Origin: Bidens hawaiensis
Taxonomy: Eukaryota; Streptophyta; Magnoliopsida; Asterales; Asteraceae
DNA: 64,000 nt
Assembly (NCBI GenBank): GCA_021521415.1
Contig: JAIQDT010000674.1
Location: 496,001-560,000, forward strand
Direction: 5' to 3'
Within the stretch, counting starts at the first letter, position 1, and the number at the start of each line of letters is the position of its first letter. A program made the position numbers and the translations under genes. Under the pieces are notes generated by a model. That model searched no databases. It was not told the origin of the DNA and saw nothing but the letters and a program-made list of their open reading frames with translations. This document shows, one piece after another, positions 10,588 to 21,205 of the stretch.

Positions 10588-11538
10588 TGAAGAGGTATGT
10601 ACCCGCCTCAACACCGAGCAAGGCGGGTCAACCCACAAGATAAAGACATTATGAAGGCACAAAGCCAAAAACCTATGCGCATGGCGCATACAAAACATGC
10701 TCAGGCATCATATGCCCAGGCACACATATGCTCGCGCATCACATATGCGCGCAGCGCATCAGCGCGCGGCGCATATCACATGCTCGTGCATATCACATCT
10801 GCGCATGAAATATCTGCGCGTGAGAATAAAGAGAAGACCTCGCGCATCCTCAGGATGGGCGCATATCACACGTGCGCATAATCAACCTCGTCCTTATCCA
10901 AATCAGGATTAGGGCAACCTTGATTGTGCACGTCAGACAACCTTCCAGAAGGCATCTTTTTAAGGAGTAAGAATATGCTGATGTTGACAGCTGCCAAATG
11001 AAAGGTCGACAACTCAGCATGACACATGTGTTGCCACGTGATTACAACCAACGAGAAAGCGCCAGGTGTCCCAGAGGACATGTGGCGCAGTGCGATTGGA
11101 GGAAGCCAACGAGGTTGAGCCCCAACCGGTGGTAACCCTAGCACTATAAATACAGCATCAACTCCACTTTGATGACAGATTCATACTCAGTCATTGACAG
11201 TTACAAGCAGTGATAACACATTCAATCATATTGAATCACATTCATTCACAGTCAGTTACATACAATCACACAGTCTCACAACCAGAGAGTATTGAGTAAT
11301 TAAGCAATACTCTTGAGATTCTCTGACACACATTATTATCTTCTCCACAAATATACTGATTCTCACGCCGGAGGGTTACCCCAAAGAGGACCCCTCTGTC
11401 CCTTTCTGAGGGGTAAGTAACGGCGCTGTTCATTTTGTAGGTGGAAGAACACAGACCCAGAAGAACCATCGGTGAAATAGTATAATCACACCCGAGGAAA
11501 GTAGATCTGCTACCAGTGAGTAGATCCACGTTTCTTCA
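10588..11538 (+). repeat. 3' LTR of element A (951 bp)
   Basis: Bounded by TGAAGA and TCTTCA. It contains a TATA box TATAAATA at 11145-11152, so U3 is roughly 10588-11175. Inside U3, 10670-10880 is a run of imperfect short repeats of GCGCATATCACATG type. A CACGTG lies near 11035. It also supplies the polyadenylation region for the element. Confidence 0.92.
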
Positions 11539-12277
11539 CATATGTATATCGATTTACTATATGAATTATATTTCATTTATTTATATGACATTTTGTGTAG
11601 TATAAAGGGTTTTGGCAATAAGATCAATATTTAGTTTTCCATAACTCAGACAAAATGTTTCAAAAACTGAAAACACATATTTTATTACTTTATTTATACT
11701 TTTTTATACATTTAAATATATTTAATTTAATATGTCTTATAAGACAAATATACTTAATTAAAAGCATTCAAAATTTTAAAACAAAATATTTGTTTCAATC
11801 TCATTATACTTTTTTCACTTTCCAAAAATCATTTAGGATATTTAAAACTAGATCGTTATTTACATAATTTCAATATATTAACTTATTAATTTTATTTTTA
11901 AACAAATATAATGAACTGTGGTTATGTTAGTGTTACCTTTTGGTTGGTATATAATTAAAGTGTTTATTATAGTTTATAATCAAAATAATAAAGCTATATA
12001 CAAAATTTTAAAAAAAATTACAGTTATAACATTCATTATTAAAACATGTTATAAAAATTCACACCATAATTATAATTTAACTTAATAGAAATATTTATTA
12101 TTTTTATATTTATTTATATTTTATTATTTATAATTAATCATGCTCCTCATTAAGTTCAAGGATATTCCATTTTCACATTAATTTAAAAAAAATAGTTAAT
12201 CCAATTAAAAGTCATTTACAATGCTTCCCTAAAATCCGAAATCTTTGTTTCCTTTTTTTTTCTTCTTCTGTAAGTTG

Positions 12278-12278
<1 letters not shown>
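11539..12278. other. AT-rich intergenic stretch, no gene seen
   Basis: Very AT-rich sequence between element A and the first TA microsatellite. No coding signal, RNA gene or clear repeat boundary was recognised. Confidence 0.6.

Positions 12279-12348
<70 letters not shown>
12279..12348. repeat. (TA)n microsatellite
   Basis: About 35 uninterrupted TA units. A 55-base truncated copy of the start of the next element (12349-12404) and a second shorter TA run (12404-12424) follow. Confidence 0.95.
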
Positions 12349-12352
<4 letters not shown>

Positions 12353-12424
12353 GAGGGTTCCATTAAAAACCATGGTTTTCTTGAAAACCAATTAATTCAA
12401 TCCTATATATATATATATATATAT

Positions 12425-14713
12425 AGTGGAGGGTTCCATTAAAAACCATGGTTTTCTTGAAAACCAATTAATTCAATCCTAGCCATTGCTTATACTTGAT
12501 CAATGGTTAATATTATCAATGGCTATTTTGTAATTAGTATGAAGTGAATGGATAATATTTAAATCACGAAGGGTATTATCGGTAGTAAAAAATGATTTAA
12601 TTTTGGAGACAGATGCTAAATTGCTAATTATTGTTCAAATTCCCTGATTATCTCAATTTTCAATTCATATATCCTTTATTTCATCTGCCGTTCTTTTTCT
12701 TCAAAGCGGATCATAAGAAACCAAGACTTAAACCCTAAATCGCATATACAGGAAGAAGTGAAGAGGAATAGCAAAATCGAGTGACAAGGATTCGGTTTCT
12801 TTAGTATTTTTTTATATATCAGGTTAGTAATCGTTGTTTGCTACATCTTTGACTGCATGTGGCATTAATCGGCTTTTATGTAAAGGCTTGATTGGTTCTT
12901 TTTGGTTTATGTTTACTTGATTCGATTTCTTTTGGGGTAGGTTAGTGTGTTGAGTACATATATGTAACTTTGTTTGATCTTAGCAATTGATGTTGGTTGT
13001 TTGGTACATATATGTATTTGTTGTTTGATTCCATGAAACTATGTGTTACAACTTACAACATATATGAACCGAAAAGGTTTGGATTCATATAGGTTTGTCA
13101 AAGTTTGTTTTTTATATTGTTAACAAATTGATGTTGTTAGTTGCATACATATATGTTTTTGGTGTTAGTATCCATTTAACTCTGTGTCAGACATGTGCAC
13201 TTGCTCATGTTTGTATTGATACAGATTTGCTATTAAAAATATTACATGCATATACATATATGTACTTTGGTGGTTGATTATATATAACATATTCATAGTT
13301 GGTTATGACATTCATTGAAATTTATTGAAATTTGTGTTTGATGCGTGTTTGTGTTACGTACATATATGTAAATGTGTTTAAATCTTAAGCATGTTTGACA
13401 AGGTTGTTTAATAATTACGTGTATCTAATTCAGTTTCTTATGTACATAATAATAATCATCTTTGGGTTTGATTGAACTATGTTTTATTAGCACCACAGGG
13501 TGTGTTATAGTTGATATTGTTGTCATTTATTAATTTTTTTGTTACATAAATTATACATATATGCACTTTGGAGCTGGGTTATATTGAATAGTTGGATAAT
13601 ATAGATAGATACATATGTGTTAGATTAATAAATTGATACATATATGAACTTCGGAGCTGGATTATATTGAATAGTAAGTCTTTAAAACGTATGCTCGGTG
13701 AATTTTATTAAATCTTTGTAAAGTTAATGAACTTTTGGTCCAAAAACAACGAAAAGTCCTCGATATTATCTGTTCTACACATATGTATACTGAACCAATT
13801 ATTTTTATTTTATAAGTGTATGATAAATTCTTGATAACATTAAACTTTCGTGTTACGGATAATAATAAAGAGGATGACAATGAGGATTGTGTAATTGTAT
13901 GTAAAAAGAAATTGGGGATAAGAGGGTTACACATCAAGTTTATGGCTTGGTACTAGCAATCGTGCGTGTCGGCTAGCTTCAACACTATTTAGCAATTTCG
14001 AAATTGACAAAACAACAACTGTAAACTAATTTCTAATATGTATGTCACATATGTGTAAATGATAAATGCTTTTACAAATATATTTATTTTGATCGTGATG
14101 TCCGGTTATATGGATGTAACATATATTAGCTTGTTTAGTTACATATATGTAACCCAAATAATGTAAGTTTTCATAAAAAAAAAATATTTACGACATCTAA
14201 GCTATTAAATATACCTATGTTTAGGGCTATACACACAAAGTTCACTAAATTTCTAAAATAAAACATGGAAATTGAGAGGCAATAAAACTACAATCAGCGT
14301 AATGCAGAACAAACTAATTTATGAAAACCAAACTTTTAACATGTGTTGAATAATTAAATATTAAAAGTAAATCCAAAAATAGTTTACCTGTGTTCAAACC
14401 ACAGCAAAAGAAATGGCTATAGGCATATTTAAATCATGATATTTATTGAAAGTGGAAATAAAAACAAATTATTTAATCATGATAGCACGAATGAAGTTGG
14501 AATCAGTTGATTCAATATTAATATACCGATTTTTAAGGGAAAGAAAGTTGGAATCAAAATTAATGATATATAAATTCCATAAATAGTGGAATACACAATT
14601 ACCTAAACACCCTTATAAGAAAAATAAAAATAAAAAAAAAAGAAAAACTTGTGATTGGTCAAAATGAGTTTTCATAGTTTTTACAAAACTAAGTGGTTTT
14701 CATTTGAACCCTC

Positions 14714-14717
<4 letters not shown>
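12425..14717. mobile_element. TA-microsatellite-anchored TIR element (2.3 kb, non-autonomous)
   Basis: The left end AGTGGAGGGTTCC and the right end GAACCCTCCCCT are inverted repeats, and both abut (TA)n tracts (12404-12424 and 14718-14758). No transposase ORF is visible. Near 12710-12825 there is a stretch resembling a 5' UTR followed by a GGTTAGTAATCG donor-like site, possibly a captured gene fragment. The interior carries the TACATATATGTA array listed separately. The superfamily is not determined; MITEs that insert into TA microsatellites (Micron type) are known in plants. Confidence 0.6.
12955..14153. repeat. Dispersed palindrome array TACATATATGTA
   Basis: Exact copies of the 12-base palindrome start at 12955, 13005, 13253, 13359 and 14140; the last extends to the 16-base palindrome GTTACATATATGTAAC. 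One-mismatch copies lie at 13146, 13553 and 13637. They are spread through the interior of the TA-anchored element. Confidence 0.8.

Positions 14718-14758
<41 letters not shown>
14718..14758. repeat. (TA)n microsatellite
   Basis: About 20 TA units at the right border of the TA-anchored element. Confidence 0.9.
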
Positions 14759-14761
<3 letters not shown>

Positions 14762-14839
14762 ATTAATTAAATATTCCAACAAGTTCCAATAATATTAACT
14801 AATAGCATGGAATTAGTATTCAAAGTTTAAACATTCCTA

Positions 14840-15662
14840 ATCCAGTACTTTCAACTATTATAAATAAGAATCACTACCTTCACTTTTTACAACTTAAAAT
14901 CTTCTTATATTTTTTGATAACTCATTGTTATTTGAACATGGTTTTAAGGTTAGTATGTCTTTGTCATTTTTCTAGTAATTGTATTCGTATGAAATGAAAC
15001 AAATTGTTTTGTTATTTTAATTTTTGGTTTTATATGTGGCTTGATTATACAATCGTTAATTATAATATATAAAATCAATTAAAAGTTTGTCATATACAGA
15101 ATATTAATGACAATAAATTTATCACCAGTTTCAAAATCTTAAGATTCTAAGGATGATTATATCATCAAAGTTCAGGTAATTTGGTTCTTAGGATAATCAT
15201 GTTTTTTTTTATATACATGAGCAGATGATCTCAAATGATATCATATTGATTGATTAAAATGTATGATAATTTATGTGAATTTTTTTTTTTTTTTTAGTTT
15301 CATGGATACATTATCATTTTTCTAGGGTTAGTATGTACTTTAAGAACCTTATATGTCACACGAAAGAGTTACAAACATATCTATATGTTACCTTATCAAG
15401 ATTTACGAGCAGACATGAAAAAAGATTTTGATTTTTTATAAACATTATATATCGACCAATATAATCACGTAAGTAATGTACAAGGAAGATTTTACTTATT
15501 TGTAACATATTTGTGTAATCTTAGTTACGTAATTTCTATAATTTTAATGTAAATTGTAGTTGTATTAACAATTTATGATCATTTTGTTGACTGTATTTCA
15601 CTTAATGGTTGAAGTTTAAAATTTTCATCAATTATCCGTGTAATACACGGGCCTCAAACTAG
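14840..15662 (+). mobile_element. Probable non-autonomous Helitron (3' end clear, 5' end tentative)
   Basis: The 3' end shows the hairpin CCGTGTAATACACGG followed by GCCTCAAA and CTAG (15659-15662), then T. Helitrons end in CTRR just after a short hairpin and insert between A and T (family knowledge). The 5' end is only a guess at a TC after A near 14840. A TATA-like and ATG-plus-donor-like stretch near 14858-14950 may be captured sequence. No Rep/helicase ORF is present. Confidence 0.5.
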
Positions 15663-15849
15663 TACATACATATACACACGCACACACACAATTTGAATAA
15701 TGTTTTAATGGTTTTGTGGAGGTTTCATGTTAACGAAGAAAGTTAGAGGTTTTTTATAAAATTTTTAATCTGATGTGGCGTTGATTTGAGACTGATGTGT
15801 CGATGTGTAGCGTTGCGGCATAATTGATACTCTAATGTAACGTGTGTTC

Positions 15850-15926
15850 GGGAAAATTCCCTGAATAACCCATTTTTAGAGAGAGAAACCGCAAATAGGC
15901 CAAATTATTGAAATATTCTATAAATG
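15850..15926 (+). repeat. Left inverted terminal repeat of a 6.8 kb composite
   Basis: About 75 bases matching the reverse complement of 22548-22621. The best block reads AAATTATTGAAATATTCTAT on both. It encloses the LTR relics at 16054-22519. The class could be a MULE-type TIR element, but no target duplication was found. Confidence 0.55.
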
Positions 15927-16053
15927 TTCATCCATAATCATCGGAGAAGACAAGTTTTGAACAAAATCAGTCTTCGCTAAAGGGTTTCGCTTGAAGCAAT
16001 CAAAACCAGCCACTTATTCATAAGACAAACCTTTGAACCAAATCTATCGGCTC

Positions 16054-16448
16054 AGTGTAAGGCCCCAAACTCGGCAGCTCTACTGGACGTTGGATTTACT
16101 CATAAACTCAGTTTATTACGGCAGAGGCACATACAATGTGCAGAGGAAACTAAAACTTTTACATAATCAACTTCTTTCTCTAACTAATCTTCAATATTGA
16201 TAGCCTCGTACGCACTTCAAGCTCTCCGCGTCATCTACAATGCATGCATGTATGCATACTAAAAGTCAGCTACACTCTGAGTGTGTTCTAACATTCTTTC
16301 TTTTCATAAATGATCAATTTTAAACAATTGGCACGTGACTCTTTCGTATCCGAAAATATATTTAACATAGCCTTTATTTCTTACATATTCAGTTACATTC
16401 TTACCCTTGTCTTCTTCATGCATACCGGAACATGCACGGCGTTCATGT
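16054..16448 (-). mobile_element. Partial LTR, minus orientation, head-to-head with LTR-A
   Basis: Begins TGTAAGGCCCC. It is homologous, in inverted orientation, to the 3' part of LTR-A (about 18420-18776 plus 20993-21048) and more distantly to the end of the element E LTR. About 395 bp remain; it stops where LTR-A begins. Confidence 0.7.
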
Positions 16449-18029
16449 TGTGGCATCCCAAATTCAATTCACCTTGGATATAAAAGAAAGGACAATGTTT
16501 GTTTTTATCATTTTGAAATGTCTAGGGGTTGAATGTGTCATTTCCACAACTTCTTGGTATAAAAGGATGAAGGAAGAGTTTTTGAGTCATTTTTACTTAT
16601 CCACCAAGTTTATGTAGAGAGAGGAAGTGTGTGTAAGAGAGAAAACCCCATTTCCAAACCTATTCCCATTTTTTTGTGAACACCTAGCGAAGATCGAGCA
16701 ATTCCCAAAGATCTAACCGTCGAATAGGTCTCAAATTTTAACAAAATCACAACATATAAGACATCCACCGTTTAGATCTTGAATCAGAAGTCAGGAAGTA
16801 TGGATTTTAATGTCAGAACTGTAACAGTGCAAAAGCAGTGTATTCCAATGACTGCTTAAGCTTTCCGACGATGACGGCGGTTTCTGGTGATGGCGTGCAT
16901 AGGGGTTCGTAGATCGCATCAAGACGGTTACGTGGCCACTTGAATCACTTAAATCAGAGCTCGTTTGATATAACTTTGGGCTATTCAAGTGTTTTCGAAC
17001 ATAAACCTCAAATATATGTTTTTTATTAAAATGTCTGCTTTTTTATTGTCGGTATTACTTGGAAAGTTGGTAGGATGATAGATCGGGTCACAATCAATGA
17101 TAAAGTAACGAACTTAATAATAAATGGGTTAGTTGGGTTGGTTCACGTTAAACGATTAAAGTTTGGTTCATAAAAATGATAAGTAAATGAAGTATGTTTT
17201 ACATGAAATTTAGTATGCCACTAGATCAAGATGGAACACTTGTTAGCGCCTCAAACTTTATAATAAACGAGCTATTTGCAGTAGTTTGTGTTAAGCGAAT
17301 AAGGTCCCGTTCATAAAAAGAACGGGAACAAGTATTCACATGATGGAAATTAACAGACCAGGAGAGCAAGTTAGCATCTACATGTTGTGATCATTTTTAC
17401 GCGTGCGGGTGAGCTATGCTCAAAATGCGAGTGCGACTAGATCTGCCCTGTGATTGCAAGTATGGGATTTTCCCTTCGATTGCGAGTATGGGCTTGGCCA
17501 AATTTTTTATTGCGATTGGGTCAAGTCCGGTAAGGAAATTGCAAGTGCAAGTGTGGACATACTTGCGAATGCGAGTAAACTATTTGGCTCCGTTAATTAA
17601 GTATTGCAAGTTAGTTATTGAAACCGTGTGCAATCAGTTAGTAAATCCGTTAGAAAAGTTAAGAAACTCTTTTAGAATTATTAACTTGAGTAGTTAATTA
17701 TTTAACAGTGTACAAGGCTCATATACGAAATCTGACTTGTCAAACAAGTTCAGAAGGATAATCGAGCCAAGTGAGTTATAGCCCACCTATTACCTTTAAA
17801 CATTTAGGGGATGTATGCATACTCAAGAAGGAAACAAAGAAAGAAAGAAAGTAAAGTATTGGGTTTCGACTTGTGATTAATTAACTTATGAGATAGAATA
17901 TGAAATGTTAATGGTTAATGAAAACGCAAGACTATGAGATAGTCTATTGTTATGGACAGAAAAGAACGGGCATGAACACAATAAAAGACTAAAAAGCCTA
18001 TAATGTGTTTAGGGCACGTGTTGTTATGT

Positions 18030-18300
18030 TATGTGGTCTAGTTAAAGATACAAGGTATTTGTTGATGGAATAATTGATGCGTAATGTGGTCTAGTTATGG
18101 ATACTATGGTAGTGTGGTCCAGTTATGGATACTATGGCACTGCTGTCCAGTTAGGGATACCATGGTAATGCGTTCCAGTGATGGATACTATGGTAATGTG
18201 GCCCATTTATGGATACTAAGAGAATATGGTCCAGATATAGATACAAGGAGAATGTGGTCTAGTTATGGATATAATGAGTAGGTGATCCACTTAGGGATAT
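18030..18300 (+). repeat. Minisatellite inside LTR-A
   Basis: About eight imperfect copies of a unit near 31 bp, core GTGGTCTAGTTATGGATACTA. It lies in the same part of the LTR as the 60-bp array of element E (62500-62940), but the sequence differs. Confidence 0.8.
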
Positions 18301-19441
18301 TATGTATGATAGTTAATTAAATATATACATATATGTGGTATGATTGCATAGTACGTAGTTAGTGAATGTATACACACACACGTTGCGTGATTGTATGGTC
18401 CAGCTGTGGATACTAGTAGAATAGATAGCGTATATGAACGGCATGCATGCTCCTGTATACATGAAGAAGACAAGGGTAGGAATGTAAATGAATGTGTAAG
18501 AAATAAAGTTTATGTTAAATGTATCTTCGAATACGAAATAGGCATGTGTCAATTAAACTGATCATTTATAAAAAGAAAGAAACGTTAGAACTCACTCAGA
18601 GTATAGCTGACTTTTAGTATGCATGTAGGTAAAGTAGACGGACGTGGCGAGCTTGAAATGCGTAGGAGACTATCTGTATTGAAAATCAGTTAGAAAAAGA
18701 AGTTTATTATGTAAAAGTTTCAATTTCCGCTACAAATTATATGTGTTTCTTCCGTAATAAATTGAGTGTCACGTCCCAACCTAACGGCGGAACATGCTGG
18801 GGCACGACAATATTTGTATCACTGATCAAAGACACTAAAATAAATAAAGTGTCAATATCTAAATTTATTTATTCACAGCAATCGTACACGGCAGTTAAAA
18901 TGAAAAAAAAGTAAATACAACATTTAAACTTTATAAATTTTAGCGTAAAGTCCAAATCTATGTCTACACTTCAAATCACTTTCTATAATAACCTGCATTA
19001 CGCGTAAAAATAATTTTTCAACAACACATATTGAGCGAGTAACCACATTTTAGTGTAATAATAACAATAATAATAATAGTAATGAAAAATAAAAAATTCT
19101 TGCGTAGGTAAATAGAACCGATTAACATAAACAAATATATGTGTCTTTTCGATCATGCCACTAGATTTCAGACATGTCTACTCGGACGAATTCGCAACCA
19201 ATAACAACATAAAATAAAATTGTTAATTTCCCCTCGAACCAAACGGTGTCAAGTTATTCTAGCGGCCTATGATCATACTATGAGGATGAGGATGAGGATG
19301 AGATAACAACCGATCATAAAAGCAATAAACACATAATTCATATATCAATCAACAATTAATCGAGTAATATCACAACCACGCAAATAATGGAATTGTGTTT
19401 GAGTATAATAATGTATTACTATTAATTTAATATGCATAATG

Positions 19442-19467
19442 CCCCCCCCCCCCCCCCCAAAAAAAAA
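19442..19467 (+). repeat. C17A9 homopolymer junction
   Basis: Seventeen C followed directly by nine A within LTR-B. A similar C14A9 junction lies at 21739-21761. Confidence 0.85.
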
Positions 19468-20109
19468 GTAGAGAAAAAGGGTATGTGATTACTCACCTTA
19501 AAGAATAAGGTAAATAATGACGTAAGGGCGATTAAAGCGAATGCGTTAGTTGGTTCCACAAGGAGTCTCGACGATAGGCCCTAGTTTTAATATTATAATT
19601 AAAATAATAATCTAACGGCATAAACGAACAAGAATCGATATCATGGGTTTATAATAGATTTAGGATCGTTAAAGTGTCAATTAAATTTATATCAATTTTA
19701 TTAAAATCAAATTAAAAAGCATAAGCGATTAAAATATCATTACTTGTCGATAATAAAATACTAATTTAATATTGCGTGTGTGTGTATTAAACAAAAACTT
19801 GGTTTGAAAGGTTCGAAATGATAGGTTCGTTTAGTTGAGTAAAAACTATTATTAGTTTATTTATCTTTTAAAATTTAGGTCTTAAAATCTAGAAAGTATG
19901 AATTTATAACTATATGTAAAAAATTATATATTTATACATACATCTACAGAAACATTAATCGAGAATTTATTTGAAGGTTTAATGAGGTTCAGTTCGTTAA
20001 ACGAATGAATATAATATTAGTTTTTATTATAAATTTAGCTTAATATTAATATTAATATTAAGTAAAACAAAAGAAAATAAAAGGAAATAACTTTAAAAAA
20101 TTGAAAAAC

Positions 20110-20190
20110 GGTTAAGGAGATGCTTGAACCCGCGCCCCTGGACAGGTCACTATCTTAGCCCAACGCGCATTGGCCAGCTGAACCAACTAT
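20110..20190 (-). other. tRNA-like / SINE-head-like segment in LTR-B
   Basis: On the - strand, TGGTTCAGCTGG (20185-20174) fits the pol III A box and GGGTTCAAGC (20131-20122) resembles the B box. They are separated by more bases than in a standard tRNA. No cloverleaf with an aminoacyl stem was found, so it is not called a tRNA gene. It could be a SINE head or a tRNA relic captured by the LTR. Confidence 0.35.
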
Positions 20191-21205
20191 TATTTTGTTT
20201 AAATTATGAAACGGAAATTATTTAAACACTAACCTAAATCAATCCCAACCCTCATGAACCCTAGAATTTGATTGAATCCATTACACCCTCTGCCAATTAA
20301 AATTGACAGAGGGGTTTTGAAGACGACGTAAAAACATGCTACAAAACCTGTTCAATTACCTGATATGATCACGGATTGAAGGAGAACAAAGTATAAGGTT
20401 TTCGGTCTTGAGCATGAACACAAAAGGACGTGAAACAACCTCGTATACTGCAATTGGTTTATGGCTTTGATTCGGATTGGTGTTAGGAACATATAGGATG
20501 ATTTAATTGAATTATAAGCGTGTATTTATAAGGTTTTGGTGTCTGGTTGGTCCGCGGTTCGAGATGAACAAATTGGGAAATAAAAGGCTGTCAATTTCCA
20601 CAAAATCTCGTGATTTATTTTGTTTGTGATCAGTTAGCATGCAAATGAGATCAATTCCAGGATTCATGCCTGTAATGGTGGATCAAAAACCAATGAGAGG
20701 GTGCGGATGGTGGAGGGAAAGGAAAAAAGAAAATATTTGAATGTTTTGCAATCTAATCCCCGTGTATTGGTTTCATGTTCAAATGAGGTAAATATTAAGC
20801 TATGGGTGGTTTCGTACTAGTCTAATAGTTATAATATTTTAATAAACAAAAATCAAAACCGTGTCATACGTAATGTATTTAAACGTTACGTGACCTATTA
20901 TTGATGAACGTTTGATGGTGATAATAATAATAATAAAAGCAAATTTTTAAATTGGGCCGGGTTTTCGGGTTTGAAAATTTGCGAATGTTACATTAAGTTT
21001 ATGAATAAATCCAACACACGGTAGAGCGTCCGGGTTAAGGGCCTTACAAGTTTGGCCTAGTTTGTGATTGCAATTGGGCTTGGCCCATTTTGCGATTACA
21101 AATAGTGTCCAAATATGGATAAGATGGTTCAAGAAAATAAATGACTACTTTGTGCAATTTATGACTTAAACCCTGGTTATGCTAAGAGTCAAGTGAGCCT
21201 TTATC

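Larger units (their letters stand above)
1..11538 (+). mobile_element. Ty3/gypsy LTR retrotransposon A (Tat lineage), 5' LTR cut by window edge
   Basis: Order seen: end of 5' LTR (1-103), PBS-like site, gag-pol ORF (173-5629), tandem-repeat spacer, an oppositely oriented spliced gene (10007 to about 6454), polypurine tract, and complete 3' LTR (10588-11538). The 103 bases of 5' LTR visible are identical to the last 103 bases of the 3' LTR. The LTR ends TGAAGA...TCTTCA form the terminal inverted repeat. Two RNase H domains, no chromodomain and an extra gene before the 3' LTR are the marks of the Tat lineage (family knowledge). The target duplication cannot be checked because the 5' end lies outside the window; the 3' flank is CATAT. 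Confidence 0.93.
18777..20992 (-). mobile_element. LTR-B: solo LTR inserted in LTR-A
   Basis: On the + strand it runs from TGTCACGTCCC to GAATGTTACA, flanked by TTGAG (18772-18776) and TTAAG (20993-20997), a 4/5 target duplication. Outside it the LTR-A sequence continues (TAATAAATTGAG, then TTTATGAATAAATCC). The minus orientation is taken from TTATAAATAC near 20525 and the TGTAACATTCGC start. The 2.2 kb length and the absence of internal sequence indicate a solo LTR left by unequal recombination. Confidence 0.75.
16449..21048 (+). mobile_element. LTR-A: long LTR relic (about 2.4 kb), split by a solo LTR
   Basis: Starts TGTGGCATCCC and ends GGGCCTTACA, as the element E LTR does (TGTAACATCCC...GGGGCCTTACA). 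The two parts, 16449-18776 and 20993-21048, add to about 2.38 kb against 2.34 kb for element E. It has TATAAAAG at 16558-16565 and shares the block ACTCACTCAG...GCTGACTTTTAGTATGC with element E. No PBS or internal region was recognised after 21048, so it may be a solo LTR or a truncated element. Confidence 0.7.

Noticed and set aside
12245..12442. Small ORF of YI repeats
   Set aside because: It is the translation of a (TA)n microsatellite.
14858..14960. A small secreted-peptide gene (TATA-like site, ATG, donor-like site)
   Set aside because: Only a few codons precede the donor-like site and no second exon was found; it lies within a probable Helitron.
20110..20190. A functional tRNA gene
   Set aside because: A and B boxes are too far apart and no acceptor stem pairs.
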